In this document: positions 54,101 to 63,280 of the stretch, in pieces
Numbering within the stretch: the stretch's first letter is position 1
How the letters are laid out: every line of letters begins with the position of its first letter
Assembly (NCBI GenBank): GCA_015709675.1
Contig: CP054182.1
Location: forward strand, 3,203,448 to 3,267,447
Length of the DNA stretch: 64,000 bases
Source: Ignavibacteriales bacterium
Lineage (GTDB): Bacteria > Bacteroidota > Ignavibacteria > Ignavibacteriales > Ignavibacteriaceae
Reading direction: 5' to 3'
Program-made: the position numbers and the translations under genes
The notes under the pieces: generated by a model
Seen by the model: only the letters and a program-made list of their open reading frames with translations
Told to the model about the DNA's origin: nothing
Databases searched by the model: none

Positions 54101-54269
54101 TCGGCTGATGCATGTGCCAGAGGAACGCAATATATATAGGCGGATTGTTTTTTATTTCATGCTTTGTTTTTCCGTCCTCACCGGTGAAGCCGGTTGAAAG
54201 GAACCAGAAAGTCATCATCGTGATAATGGTCAGGGCATATTTCATCCCTGCCTTCAGGGTCTGTTTCAT
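51186..54269 (-). CDS. T9SS-sorted GH57 amylase/amylopullulanase-like enzyme
   Basis: A 1027-residue secreted enzyme. After a signal peptide (about 1-30), residues 40-500 are a GH57 catalytic domain: FLWHMHQPIYWP at 49-60, likely nucleophile E201 in GMFPPENAFT and acidic residues D342 and D344 in LHHDGDN. A Gly hinge leads to a carbohydrate-binding-like domain (about 640-755) and, after a second Gly run, a CBM9/DOMON-like domain (about 765-925) with LYLGWNGSDLYVAT. The end is a T9SS sorting domain with SQNYPNPFNPATVI. It probably cuts alpha-glucans at the cell surface. It follows the amidohydrolase gene after 20 bases. Confidence 0.88.
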   Translation of the reverse strand: MKQTLKAGMKYALTIITMMTFWFLSTGFTGEDGKTKHEIKNNPPIYIAFLWHMHQPIYWPYESIIQTQQNNRYPFNVIDIHNSRTGPYTSWPKNAVQKGVNANMPHFGAQVSFSGTLIENLNALEVNGNGNFINWKSHWNFSKNQNTTLGNPRMDMVAFGYFHPLMGLIDDLDIRKQIQMHKQIFSQNFPGPYSKGMFPPENAFTPRMIPSLAAEGIEWILVDNVHFDRAAQGYPFNTSGNIYEPNKADQLNPNPNDWVQLNGLWAPTRNSARWGRQPHYVEYVDPQTGQKTKIIAVPADRYMGNEDGRGGFGALNYEAVMSQLEQYNTDPQHPILIVLHHDGDNYGGGTDSYYGSNFQNFVNWLQANPSRFVCTTIQDYLEMYPPDPNDVIHIEDGSWSGADNGDPEFKKWLGDPDATGYSHDHNSWGVLTAVKNWVHTANQIDPNNSNTINAFKYLLVGEASDYWYWDGSLGGIWDSHPTRAANQAYNFAQQVTGTDLTPPTVFIPQREPYNPGGTEWGIAQTNNMKVWSYVYDKSGLEYVKLKYRLDLDGQNPMISIQNETYAGGDEVGAWQEIVMTGKTIPSQTIPAPVIKAQEFSAAISGLNDKLVDYYIEAKDNNGNIYMSPIKQVWIGANTGGGGGTGGTVVSWTPTALTKNDTITIKVTNASQGAKLHWGVNNVGNTWTTPDTSYWPAGTVKFNGSGPAVESPFQGPDTSGTLTIKIGPFNNPVQNVDRINFVIHYNDNTWNNNNGQDFLITLGSGGGGGGAAFVMDGQPDATAQIVATNNGVNLYLGWNGSDLYVATQSAQSQGKDVFIFVADSVRGMVSAPWAKSGQVGGYSAYLANESTNNYVTWGDASGATLKAAGQILEGSINLQQEFGFIPATVKIAVGQYQTADQGALQGQVPSGNSNGDIEAGEYFVFDFVLSSVKEEMNNPVKAELSQNYPNPFNPATVISYFIPEPGEVSLLIYDVLGNQVAVLADGYKTTGYHTAEFNPAQPKLSSGLYIYTLRAGNSLLSRKMMYLK

Positions 54270-54289
54270 CGTATCGTATCCTGTTATAG

Positions 54290-55951
54290 TTATTTCTTAT
54301 ATATTGTGGCTCCGTCAAACACGGTCATTGCCACCTCAACATCCTTGATGGTCTCGGGAGCAATGGTAAAAATATCTTTTTCAAGAATCACAAAATCTGC
54401 GAACTTACCCGGCTCAATTGAACCTTTCACCTTCTCTTCAAAAGCGGCATAAGCATTCGTTATAGTATAACTGAGCACTGCTTCTTCTACTGAAATTTTC
54501 TGATTCGGTATCCATCCGTCCGGATTAAGTCCGTCAAGTGTAGCCCGGGTAACTGCTGCATGAATGCCAAGAATCGGGCTTAACGGCGCAACCGTCCAGT
54601 CACTTCCGAATGCCAGATGCACTCCTCCGTCAAGATAGCTTCTGAAGGGGTAGGTGTACTGAATCCGTCGTTTGCCGATCCGCTTTTCTGCCCAGCATCC
54701 GTCGTCTATTGCATGATACGGCTGAACCGAAGCTATTACGCCAAGGCGCTTAAACTGGGGGATTTCTTCAAACCGGACATGCTGAGCGTGTTCAATGCGG
54801 AAACGGCGGTCCCATTTTGGATTAACACTGGTAATTTCTTCAAACAGGTCAAGTATATATTTATTTGCTTTGTCTCCGATCGCATGCACTGAAAGCTGCA
54901 GAAGGTTTTTATCCGCATCAATTGCCCACTCTTTCAGGCGGCCGTCAATCACATAGTCATTCGGAAGACCGCTCGTGGTGGTATCCTGGTCGTAGGGTTC
55001 AAAAAACCATGCGGTGCTGCTGCCGAGAGAGCCGTCAGCAAATACTTTCAGCGAGCCCAGTTTCAGCAGATCACTGCCAAAGCCATAGGTAATTCCTGCA
55101 TTAACCAGATTCTTATATTCATACACCGGAAGGCGTGTATATACCCGGCAGGTGAGTTTCCCCTGCTTTTCAAATCGCTGATAGGCAAGCAGATCGTTTC
55201 TGTAGGTGATGTCCTGAATACTGGTAACTCCAAGCTTTTTTGCATGCGCAAGTGCAAGTTCAAGCGCGCGGTCATATTCTGAAGGGGAGTGATCCGGAAT
55301 CAGCGTATATACAAGACCCATTGCGTTATCCTTCAGCATGCCGGTCGGCTCTCCTGTGACGGGATCTTTTACGATCAGTCCTCCTTCAGGACTTGGTGTA
55401 TCTTTAGTAATACCTGCAAGCTTGAGCGCGTAGGAATTAACCAGAGCCATGTGTCCGTCAAAGCGGTCAATCATCACCGGCTGATTTGGTGTGAACTCGT
55501 CAATCCATTCTTTTCTGGGTAGGTCCTTTACTTCCCATGCTTCATGATCCCAGTTGCCGCCTGTTATCCATCCGTCGGGATGTTTCTTTACGTACTCTCT
55601 GATGATATTCTTAAACTCTGTTGTGCTTTTAGCACCGCGCAGATCAAGTCCGTCAAGATAGAATCCGCCTGAAAGGAAATGGGTGTGATTATCAATAAAT
55701 CCCGGCAGCATCAGTTTCCCCTTCAGGTCAATCACCTCTGTGGACTTATCGGTGAATGCTGCTGCATCCTTTTCCTTTCCGGCAAAAACAATCCTGTTGC
55801 CGTGGGTTACCACTGCCTCCACCCACTTGTTTTTAAGGTCAGAGGTAAAAATCTTTCCGTTTTTATAAAGCTTTTTTGCTGTAACGGGGGTGTTTGAGGC
55901 AAACACATTCATGATGAAAAGTCCTACCAGAAGGAGTATGAAGGTCTTCAT
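54290..55951 (-). CDS. Exported amidohydrolase (YtcJ-like)
   Basis: A 553-residue metal-dependent hydrolase with signal peptide (1-18, ending VFAS). Motifs: LPGFIDNHTHFLSGG with the metal His pair, GGNWDHEAW, ADGSLGSSTAWFFEPY, SVHAIGDKANKYILD, IEHAQHV, FGSDWTVAPLSP (catalytic Asp) and the final GSIEPGKFADFVILEKD. This is the YtcJ/imidazolonepropionase-like branch, whose substrates are amides or N-acyl compounds, mostly unknown. Cotranscribed with the GH57 gene, which suggests nutrient scavenging but not a defined pathway. Confidence 0.88.
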   Translation of the reverse strand: MKTFILLLVGLFIMNVFASNTPVTAKKLYKNGKIFTSDLKNKWVEAVVTHGNRIVFAGKEKDAAAFTDKSTEVIDLKGKLMLPGFIDNHTHFLSGGFYLDGLDLRGAKSTTEFKNIIREYVKKHPDGWITGGNWDHEAWEVKDLPRKEWIDEFTPNQPVMIDRFDGHMALVNSYALKLAGITKDTPSPEGGLIVKDPVTGEPTGMLKDNAMGLVYTLIPDHSPSEYDRALELALAHAKKLGVTSIQDITYRNDLLAYQRFEKQGKLTCRVYTRLPVYEYKNLVNAGITYGFGSDLLKLGSLKVFADGSLGSSTAWFFEPYDQDTTTSGLPNDYVIDGRLKEWAIDADKNLLQLSVHAIGDKANKYILDLFEEITSVNPKWDRRFRIEHAQHVRFEEIPQFKRLGVIASVQPYHAIDDGCWAEKRIGKRRIQYTYPFRSYLDGGVHLAFGSDWTVAPLSPILGIHAAVTRATLDGLNPDGWIPNQKISVEEAVLSYTITNAYAAFEEKVKGSIEPGKFADFVILEKDIFTIAPETIKDVEVAMTVFDGATIYKK

Positions 55952-56050
55952 TACGGTTATTCCTGAATTGTCCGGATTGAGAACAAGTTTGTTTACGAAA
56001 ATTCCCCCAGCCGGATGACAATTTACGAAAGCGGAGAATTCATTTAAAAT

Positions 56051-56084
56051 AAAAAACCCGGAGCATTTTCATACTCCGGGTTTA
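56051..56084 (-). terminator. Terminator after the 945-residue T9SS protein gene
   Basis: Hairpin AAACCCGGAG / CTCCGGGTTT with 10-base loop; on the minus strand it is followed by a T-rich run. It isolates this gene from the amidohydrolase. Confidence 0.9.
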
Positions 56085-56112
56085 AGAATTCTGAGGAACT
56101 CAGAAACGAATC

Positions 56113-58950
56113 TTACTTGGTAAGAATCATCTTCTTAGTTTCAGCGAATGTTGAACCGTCAACACCGTTAGCTTCAATCTTGTAGAAGTAAACGCCGCTG
56201 CTCAGTTTTGAAGCATCAAAGCTGAGTGAGTGAACGCCGGCTTCTCTGTTCTCGCTGATCAGGAGCATTACTTCCTGGCCGAGAGTGTTGAAGATTTTGA
56301 GCGATACGCGTGATTCAACTCTTAAACCGAACTTAATGGTGGTTGAAGGGTTAAACGGGTTCGGATAGTTCTGGCTGAGTGAGAATTCAGCAGGAGCTGT
56401 AACATCAACTTCAACTTCAGGACTATAGGAGAAAGTACCGTCATGGTCAACCTGTTTCAGTCTGTAGATATAGGTACCGGCAGGAACTGAGTTATCGGCG
56501 AATGAATATACTTTTGGTTCGCTGGTGGTTCCGTAACCAGGTTTGAATCCGATATTCTGGAAAGTACCGTTCTGGCTCTTTCTTTCGATTTCAAATCCTG
56601 CGTTGTTAACTTCAGTAGCAGTTGTCCACTCAAGACGAACAACACCGTCTGTTACTGAGCCCTTGAATGAGGTCAGTTCAACAGGAATGGTTCCGTCTGT
56701 ATCAAGATACTGGAAAGCGCCATCCAGGAAACGTCCGATTGGTGAACCGCCAGGACCATCAATCGCAGGACGGAGTGACTCAAGGTCAACACCAAAAGTT
56801 ACGATTGTATAGGTAGCTCCGACTTTTCCGATTGCATTAGTTGCACCATCGCCTCTGAACTTATAGAGGTCATGAGTGGTATTAGGATCAAAACGTGAAA
56901 TAACATCAGGCCATGAACCAACAGTACTGTCAGGGATATTGAAGTTGATATGTGAACCAACTAAGCCCTGGTTTGCACCTGAAGCCGGTCTGTCAAGAAC
57001 AAAGTTCCAGCCAAGCCAGTTGTTAACGAAATCAAGATCATAATAGGTAGAAGCAGATCTGCCATAGTTATAACCGATATCTTCAGAGAAGATAGCGGCT
57101 CGAGATCTCTGACCCTGAGGCGGATTTGAAAGATATGCTTTAAGTGAATCTTTCTGTCTTATAGACATTGATGAAGTTCCTTCACCGATGAAGAGCACCT
57201 TTTTATATCCTCTGAAAGAGATTGCATTTGTGGAAGTGTTTGTACCTCTGTTGAAGAGGTCAAAGGAGATACCCCTTCCGCTAAGCCATGCAGAAACTGA
57301 ATCTTTTGATGCACGGCATGCAACACTGGATGAGTCATATGCAATAAGCACATCGCCCTTACCCTGTCTCTTGAAGGTAATGTTAAATACATCGGTGGAG
57401 CGGAGAGAATCGAGGCCGTTATATGCCCAGACTGCCCACTGACCGCTGATGGAGTCACCAGGATTAACACCGAGAGTTCCGAGAACAGCGTCAAGCTGAT
57501 TATTAATCACTGTAAGAGCGGTATCATATCCGCCGCCATTTGCAGGAAGAGTAAGTACTACTGCATTTACTCCCTTTAATCCGGTTCCGAATTTCCATTT
57601 GTAAGTAACACCGTCTCCTGATTTTCTCCAGTTAATATTAACAGGTGTGCCGTTAAATACTGAAGTAACCACGGTTGAGTTATTTGCAGGATTGGAAAGT
57701 GCAAATGGAGTAAGAGCCGGGAGAGCTCTCTGCAGAGTTATTGCTCTCGGGCCGTTTGCAGCTTTCAGTGAATCGTTGTCAGGTAAATTGCCTCTGAATG
57801 CCCACACGTCCCACTGGCCTACAACGCTTCCTCCCGGAGGAACGCCATTTTCAGCAAGCAGCTGGTCAATCTGACCAAGTGTGAGAGTTAAAGAGTTAGA
57901 ACCTGCAGGGAAAGTAAGAAGTCTTGGAGGAACGGTAGGACTTCCGAAAATCCATTTATATGAAGCACCGGCTCTTGAAGTATCCCAGGTAATGGTTACC
58001 GGGGTAGTTGAGTTAGGTACGGAGGTTACAACTGTACCGGCAGCAGGAGCGGTAAGGTTAAATGGCTGAAGAACACCGGCATCAAGGGTCAGAAGTTCAT
58101 AAGCAAACAGTCTGTCAGGAACACCCTGGAGAACACCGCCAAGAACAAGTTTACCGGCAACGAAATCAGTTGAAAGGAAAAGTCCGCCTCCAATTGCTCC
58201 TGCGTTACCTAAACCAACATCAGTAAGAACATCGTGCTGAACACCAGTTGGCTGCCCTGTAGCAATGCTAATCTGGATTATGTTTTGCGGAGTGTTTGCT
58301 CCCGCACCCTGGCTCCAAACCCAAAGGTAAGGACCACCCGGTGATCTGCCGTCCCAGGTAAGACCATAGGTTCCTGTAATAGCAGTATTATTTATCTGCG
58401 TGAGCAGAGCACCTGTTCTGCTGACAAGATAATAATTGAGATTGCCGGCATTCCAGTTACCCATCCAGAAACCGCCATTTCCGCCGTCAGCGGTAGGATC
58501 GAAGCTTACGAAACGACCGGTAACCGTAGATGGAGTTGTAATGGTAGCCACTGTTGCTCTGGTAGCCGGATCAATTTTTCTGATAGCTGCAGTGTTAGCA
58601 ACTGCATAAACAAATTCACCATCCCAGGTAAGACCGCGTGTACCGGTAAATCCTGAAGTGACAAATGAGTCAACTGCCGTTCCGGCAGCATTGAAAACTA
58701 TGATTGAACCAGAGGCCCAGCGGGAAACCCAAAACTGCTGTAATGTAGGAATCCAGACAACTCCGGCATGTCCTAATGCTCCGCCTGTTGCAGCCTGGAT
58801 ATTTACATCAAATACAACATCCCACATTGCCTCAGTGGGGTTGCTCTGAGTAAATCCTCTCAGTTCAGGAGATATTTCTCTGCTATCCTGAGCCATAAGG
58901 TTCATTGAAAGCAGGAGAAGAATGAAAAATGGTAAAAAGGTTCTTTTCAT
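56113..58950 (-). CDS. T9SS-sorted surface protein with beta-propeller-like N-terminus
   Basis: A 945-residue secreted protein with signal peptide (1-20). Residues about 40-300 have repeated GLTWDGEFVYAVAN / GLTWDGRSPGGPYLWVW strands, like a propeller that reports on a route or event. Residues about 305-530 hold two repeats with TPVTITWDTSRAGASYKW and TPVNINWRKSGDGVTYKW, each ending in an AxAG-like Q-W-x-V-W-A strand. A flavodoxin-like part follows (about 535-745) and then the shared module from VELTSFKGSV to the T9SS domain with SQNYPNPFNPSTTI. No enzyme site is evident. Single transcript. Confidence 0.75.
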   Translation of the reverse strand: MKRTFLPFFILLLLSMNLMAQDSREISPELRGFTQSNPTEAMWDVVFDVNIQAATGGALGHAGVVWIPTLQQFWVSRWASGSIIVFNAAGTAVDSFVTSGFTGTRGLTWDGEFVYAVANTAAIRKIDPATRATVATITTPSTVTGRFVSFDPTADGGNGGFWMGNWNAGNLNYYLVSRTGALLTQINNTAITGTYGLTWDGRSPGGPYLWVWSQGAGANTPQNIIQISIATGQPTGVQHDVLTDVGLGNAGAIGGGLFLSTDFVAGKLVLGGVLQGVPDRLFAYELLTLDAGVLQPFNLTAPAAGTVVTSVPNSTTPVTITWDTSRAGASYKWIFGSPTVPPRLLTFPAGSNSLTLTLGQIDQLLAENGVPPGGSVVGQWDVWAFRGNLPDNDSLKAANGPRAITLQRALPALTPFALSNPANNSTVVTSVFNGTPVNINWRKSGDGVTYKWKFGTGLKGVNAVVLTLPANGGGYDTALTVINNQLDAVLGTLGVNPGDSISGQWAVWAYNGLDSLRSTDVFNITFKRQGKGDVLIAYDSSSVACRASKDSVSAWLSGRGISFDLFNRGTNTSTNAISFRGYKKVLFIGEGTSSMSIRQKDSLKAYLSNPPQGQRSRAAIFSEDIGYNYGRSASTYYDLDFVNNWLGWNFVLDRPASGANQGLVGSHINFNIPDSTVGSWPDVISRFDPNTTHDLYKFRGDGATNAIGKVGATYTIVTFGVDLESLRPAIDGPGGSPIGRFLDGAFQYLDTDGTIPVELTSFKGSVTDGVVRLEWTTATEVNNAGFEIERKSQNGTFQNIGFKPGYGTTSEPKVYSFADNSVPAGTYIYRLKQVDHDGTFSYSPEVEVDVTAPAEFSLSQNYPNPFNPSTTIKFGLRVESRVSLKIFNTLGQEVMLLISENREAGVHSLSFDASKLSSGVYFYKIEANGVDGSTFAETKKMILTK

Positions 58951-59095
58951 TGAATCCTTCCTTTAATTAATTATTGATGAGTTGTAAATTTCAAAGGCCA
59001 TTGAACCGCATCATCTGCAGTTTATATCCGTTAAAATCTTTTTTAGAACACAAGTTTTATGACCCCTGTTCACAGGGTCAGTATCAGAAAATGGA

Positions 59096-59125
59096 AAACC
59101 CTCCGGAAATATTTCCGGAGGGTTT
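59096..59125 (-). terminator. Terminator after the 441-residue T9SS protein gene
   Basis: A perfect 30-base palindrome with arms AAACCCTCCGGAAAT and its complement, followed on the minus strand by TTTTCC and further T residues. A second weaker stem TGACC...GGTCA lies at 59060-59080. Confidence 0.85.
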
Positions 59126-59134
59126 CCGGAAAAA

Positions 59135-60460
59135 TTATTTATTAAGGGTCATTTTAATTGCTGCGCGGGAGATTTTTCCAGCGGCATCAACTGCTTCAAT
59201 CTGGGCAATATATATACCTGAAGGAAGTGAAGAAGCGTTAAATTCAGCGCTGTGGCTGCCTGCCTGCATTGAGCCGTTCACCAGAACAGCGACCTGCTGG
59301 CCGAGTGCATTATAAACAGCAAGCTTTACTTTTGAATCAGATTCCAGTCCGAAATTGATAACCGTTGACGGGTTGAACGGATTAGGATAGTTCTGGCTGA
59401 GTTCAAATACTGCCGGAGCTGAAACTTCAGTTTCAATAGCTGCTGAGTATTCAAATCTTCCGTCATAATCAACCTGTTTCAGGCGATAGCTGTAGCTGCC
59501 TTCAACAACATTTTTATCAGCATAGAGGTATTCTCTTACTTCGGTGGTTGTTCCGTTGCCGGCAACAAAAGCGATGCTCTGGAATGAACCATCAGCAGAT
59601 TTTCTCTGAACTTCGAATCCTCTGTTATTAACTTCAGAAGCGGTTGTCCATTTCAGTTCAACGGTTGAACCGATGACAGATGCTGCGAATGAGGTGAGTT
59701 CAACAGGAACGATGTTGTCTGAGCCATATACAATGAACGGAGCGCCGTTGGCGGAAGTAGTTCCATTGAGAGCAGCAGTCCAGCCGTTCGGGCCTTTCTG
59801 CTGAGCGTTACCGGTAACTGCCTGACCAGGGATGGTAACAGGAGGTACCCAAGGACCAGAGGCTAATGTGCCTGTAAGGCCCCACTGTACCCAATAGGTA
59901 CCAGGAGGGAGAATAGCGTTACATGTAGCAATAACTTCCATTACTCTTCTGTCACAATTTGTTGGAGTAGTTGACTGAGCTCTGTAGATGTTGGAAAGTC
60001 TTGCAACGGCCAGTCTGTTTGTAACTGTGTCACCCCAAACTACTGAACCGCCTGCTGAGGGATTTCCTGACCAGATCTGAACATAAACACCGTTAATGGT
60101 AACGGCTGTTGCACCTGTCTGATAGGTAAAAAACTTAAGAGAATCCAGTGTCCAGAGCTGTGTATTGGTAAAATCATCAGCCATATAAAAGTTTGCATTA
60201 CGGTTTGCTCCCCATCCGTAAAGGGTGTGACCGCCGACTGTGCCGTCTAAAATACTTGCGTCACCGCCTGAGCAGCCGCCTGCCGGGAGAGAAACAAGAG
60301 GACCATTATCGAATAAAAGACCTTCTGTTGATTCAGTAAGAGGAGCACTTATCTGATTCAGTTTAATGCTTGGAATTCCAATGACAGCCTGGTCATTCTG
60401 GGCATGGAGAACTGATATGCTAAAAACTGTGCAGATAAAAAACAGTAACATTCTTCTCAT
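59135..60460 (-). CDS. T9SS-sorted surface protein, function unknown
   Basis: A 441-residue secreted protein. Signal peptide (1-20, ending LHAQ), then a beta-rich domain of about 210 residues with GWGANRNANFYMADDF, QIWSGNPSAGGSVVWGD and PPGTYWVQWGLTG, similar to the cell-surface domains that follow a GEVT/VNGVYVQIWSG pattern in other Bacteroidota cargo. From VELTSFAASV (about residue 250) it carries the module shared with its two neighbours, including EVNNRGFEVQRK and LKQVDYDGRFEYS, then a T9SS domain with SQNYPNPFNPSTVI. No catalytic residues are apparent. Confidence 0.7.
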   Translation of the reverse strand: MRRMLLFFICTVFSISVLHAQNDQAVIGIPSIKLNQISAPLTESTEGLLFDNGPLVSLPAGGCSGGDASILDGTVGGHTLYGWGANRNANFYMADDFTNTQLWTLDSLKFFTYQTGATAVTINGVYVQIWSGNPSAGGSVVWGDTVTNRLAVARLSNIYRAQSTTPTNCDRRVMEVIATCNAILPPGTYWVQWGLTGTLASGPWVPPVTIPGQAVTGNAQQKGPNGWTAALNGTTSANGAPFIVYGSDNIVPVELTSFAASVIGSTVELKWTTASEVNNRGFEVQRKSADGSFQSIAFVAGNGTTTEVREYLYADKNVVEGSYSYRLKQVDYDGRFEYSAAIETEVSAPAVFELSQNYPNPFNPSTVINFGLESDSKVKLAVYNALGQQVAVLVNGSMQAGSHSAEFNASSLPSGIYIAQIEAVDAAGKISRAAIKMTLNK

Positions 60461-60538
60461 AAAACCTATCCTTATAAAAAAATTAATTTAAAGTTTACCA
60501 GAACAAATGAACGGGAAACGGTTAGAACCGTCAACACA

Positions 60539-60546
60539 CAAATATA
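60539..60546 (-). promoter_or_regulatory. Possible -7 element of the gene at 60460
   Basis: TATATTTG on the minus strand, 78 bases before the start codon; no matching -33 element seen. Confidence 0.25.
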
Positions 60547-60630
60547 AGATTGGAAGAGCTGATCTGACTAAAAGAACTCTAGCCGAAGTTTCAGACCAGA
60601 AAAAAAACACAAAAAATTAAGAACAAAGGA

Positions 60631-60656
60631 GCGCTCTCCGCAAAAGCAGAGAGCGC
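60631..60656 (-). terminator. Probable terminator after the 418-residue T9SS protein gene
   Basis: Eight-pair hairpin GCGCTCTC / GAGAGCGC with a 10-base loop, 15 bases past the stop; the following minus-strand sequence is T-rich but not a clean T run. Confidence 0.65.
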
Positions 60657-60671
60657 CGGAAAATAGGAAAA

Positions 60672-61928
60672 TTATTTATTAAGAGTCATCTTAATGAATG
60701 AAGTAAAGTTCTTTCCGTTGGTTCCAACAGCTTCAATTTTAGCCATATAGATACCTGAGGTAAGATTCTTTGCGTCAAAAGTAACTGAATGATTGCCAGC
60801 GGTCATGAATCCGTTTGCAAGCACTGCAACCTGCTGACCGAGAATATTGAATACGCTCAGCTTAACCTGTGCATCTGTTTCCAGACCAAAGTTAATTTTG
60901 GTTGAAGGGTTGAATGGATTAGGATAGTTCTGGCTGAGTTCGAATTTAGCAGGAGCTTCGATATCAACATTAACTGCTGATGAATATTCAAAACGGCCGT
61001 CAAAATCAACCTGTTTCAGGCGATAGCTGTATGAACCAACAGATACGTTTTTGTCAACAAACGAATATTCTTTTCTGTCTGTTGTTGTTCCGTTGCCGCC
61101 TACATAGCCAACGCTCACGAAATCACCGTTAGAGGTTTTTCTCTGAACTTCAAATCCTCTGTTGTTTACTTCTGTTGCAGTTGCCCAGTTAAGCTGAACA
61201 TCGTTGCCAACAGCAGCTGCTTTGAATGAGGTTAATTCCACCGGAACAACCATACCGCAGTAAAACTCGTCAACCATGAGAGCATCACCGTCGTTAAAGT
61301 TATCAGCAACTCTTTCGCGGAGAGCAACATAGATGCTTGAGTTAGCCGGTACTAAGCTGCCGATATCGTAGGTTTTTAACATCCAGCCGGTATCCGCTGC
61401 AGCAAAAGCTATAGTAGCAACGTTGATCGTGAAGTTAGTGGTTGCTGTGTTTCCTGTTGTGGAAATTTTCACATCAAGGTTATCAGCATAGTTGGAGAAT
61501 TTTCTGACTGCGAATGAAATCTGATAGCCAGGCCCTACATTGGTAATCTGAGGGGTAATTAACCACTGATCATTAGAGGTAGCGCCGCCTGTATTCCAGG
61601 TAACATAAGCCATACCAACGCCGCTGGTAGCTGAAAATGGTGTTGCAGTACCGCCATTCCATCCCGGAAGAGGTGTTGTTCCAACAGTAATACGGGTCCA
61701 GCCTGTACCGCCGTCAGGTGAAAGTTTGGTCCATCCTGCCGGAGGGAAAGTAGCGCCTTCAAATGATTCAGAAACAGCACTCAACGGAGTACTGAGACCA
61801 GGACCATTAACAATGTTTACCTGGCCGTTGGCTGACGGCTTAGGACCAGTCTTCTGATATTCACCTGCATTGATAACCACTGCCGATGAAACAAACAGAA
61901 CAAAAAGTGTAAAGAAAAACTTCTTCAT
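60672..61928 (-). CDS. T9SS-sorted protein with choice-of-anchor J domain
   Basis: A 418-residue secreted protein. Signal peptide (1-21), then a choice-of-anchor J (cleaved-adhesin-like) domain at about 50-225: ESFEGATFPPAGWTKLS, GMAYVTWNTGG, DQWLITPQI and the closing DEFYCG are typical. The shared C-terminal module follows (VELTSFKAAAV, EVNNRGFEVQRK, LKQVDFDGRFEYS), then the T9SS domain with SQNYPNPFNPSTKI. Such domains bind glycans or other surface partners. It heads the minus-strand row of T9SS cargo genes. Confidence 0.82.
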   Translation of the reverse strand: MKKFFFTLFVLFVSSAVVINAGEYQKTGPKPSANGQVNIVNGPGLSTPLSAVSESFEGATFPPAGWTKLSPDGGTGWTRITVGTTPLPGWNGGTATPFSATSGVGMAYVTWNTGGATSNDQWLITPQITNVGPGYQISFAVRKFSNYADNLDVKISTTGNTATTNFTINVATIAFAAADTGWMLKTYDIGSLVPANSSIYVALRERVADNFNDGDALMVDEFYCGMVVPVELTSFKAAAVGNDVQLNWATATEVNNRGFEVQRKTSNGDFVSVGYVGGNGTTTDRKEYSFVDKNVSVGSYSYRLKQVDFDGRFEYSSAVNVDIEAPAKFELSQNYPNPFNPSTKINFGLETDAQVKLSVFNILGQQVAVLANGFMTAGNHSVTFDAKNLTSGIYMAKIEAVGTNGKNFTSFIKMTLNK

Positions 61929-62260
61929 CGAGTTCCTTCTTTTAAGTTAAATGAATAATGCTGCATTTTGGAATTATTTATCCAATTATTCAATGTTAGG
62001 AAAAATCGTGAATCTTCACAAGTGTTTTTTTTAGTTTTTTACTTTTTTTCTGCTCATACACTCCACGCTTCTTTTACCGAACTGTTAATATTATGGCATG
62101 AAAAGTGATGTTACTAACGGAAGAATTGACTTAAAAATATTTCAGTACTTGAAATACCTTCGGATTTTTACAATCATTTATTGTTTCTCAGAAATTCCCG
62201 TTATATTTAAGGTCTTTTTATTTTTGAGTTACAAGATATCTCTCACCCCGGATTTACAGA
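61929..62260. other. 332-base AT-rich divergent spacer
   Basis: No gene. TATTTTTG at 62219-62226 on the plus strand matches TAnnTTTG and lies 35 bases before the CDF start; no -33 element is seen at the right distance. On the minus strand I find no clear promoter for the T9SS gene. Confidence 0.35.
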
Positions 62261-63280
62261 ATGAAGCAAAATAAGGCAACCAGAAATGCCGCGCTTGCCG
62301 CTCTGATTACCGGCTTCCTGATGCTTGCCGGCAAAATGAGCGCATACCTGATTACCAATTCAGCTGCTATATATTCCGATGCACTCGAATCAGTAGTTCA
62401 CATTTTTGCCTCTGGGATTGCTTTTATCAGCATCATTATCAGTTCACGCCCGGAAGATGAAAGCCACCCCTACGGCCATGGCAACATTGAATTCTTTTCC
62501 GCCGGTTTTGAAGGGCTGCTCATTATTGTTGCCGCAATCGCTATCATGTATGCCGCGATTCACGATCTGATCTTTGGAATAGCAATTAAAAAACTTGATA
62601 TCGGTTTATATATCGTTATCGCTGCAGCAGTCATCAACGTTTTCCTGGGCTGGTATCTTATTCACACAGGAAAAAAATATAATTCGATTACGCTGATTGC
62701 CGACGGCAAACACGTACTTACCGATTCCTGGACCAGTCTCGGTGTGGTGGTGGGCATCGGCCTGGTGATGCTGACCGGATATACAATACTTGATCCTATT
62801 TTTGCAATTCTGGTTGCCACGAATATTATTTTTACGGGCTCGAAATTGGTACGGGATTCTTTTAACGGACTTATGGATGCTTCGGACCCGGAGATGTTAA
62901 AACGCATTTGTGATAAGATTGCTTCCATAAAAAAAGATTTCTGGATTGATATACACCAGCTCAGGGTTCGAAGATCGGGGAATAAATTATTTCTGGATTT
63001 TCATCTGGTTGTCCCCTATTACTTCACGATAAAGCAGACACATTCCGAGGAGATAGCCATTCTTAAGGAAGTGAACGCTCTGCATAATCCGACTGAAATA
63101 AAGATTCATCTTGATCACTGTGATCATACCATGTGCCGCTTTTGTTCCTTTGCGGCATGCACGGAAAGAAAAAACGATCAGACAGTTTTCCTTACCTTTA
63201 ATGATAAGAAAATCATCGGGGGCCCTCAGCAGGAGCATCCTGATGAAGAAGTAGCCGCTATCTCTTCAAAGGTTGAGTAA
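62261..63280 (+). CDS. Cation diffusion facilitator (CDF) metal transporter
   Basis: A 339-residue inner-membrane transporter that exports divalent cations such as Zn, Fe or Mn in exchange for protons. Six hydrophobic segments lie between about 12 and 195. Metal-site residues are in YSDALES (Asp and Glu, third segment) and [10 protein letters not shown] (His and Asp, 4 apart). The cytoplasmic domain (about 205-300) has the usual alpha-beta fold and ends with a Cys-rich tail, [19 protein letters not shown], which may bind metal. The metal cannot be assigned from sequence. Its 3' end overlaps the convergent purE by 15 bases. Confidence 0.92.
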   Translation: MKQNKATRNAALAALITGFLMLAGKMSAYLITNSAAIYSDALESVVHIFASGIAFISIIISSRPEDESHPYGHGNIEFFSAGFEGLLIIVAAIAIMYAAIHDLIFGIAIKKLDIGLYIVIAAAVINVFLGWYLIHTGKKYNSITLIADGKHVLTDSWTSLGVVVGIGLVMLTGYTILDPIFAILVATNIIFTGSKLVRDSFNGLMDASDPEMLKRICDKIASIKKDFWIDIHQLRVRRSGNKLFLDFHLVVPYYFTIKQTHSEEIAILKEVNALHNPTEIKIHLDHCDHTMCRFCSFAACTERKNDQTVFLTFNDKKIIGGPQQEHPDEEVAAISSKVE

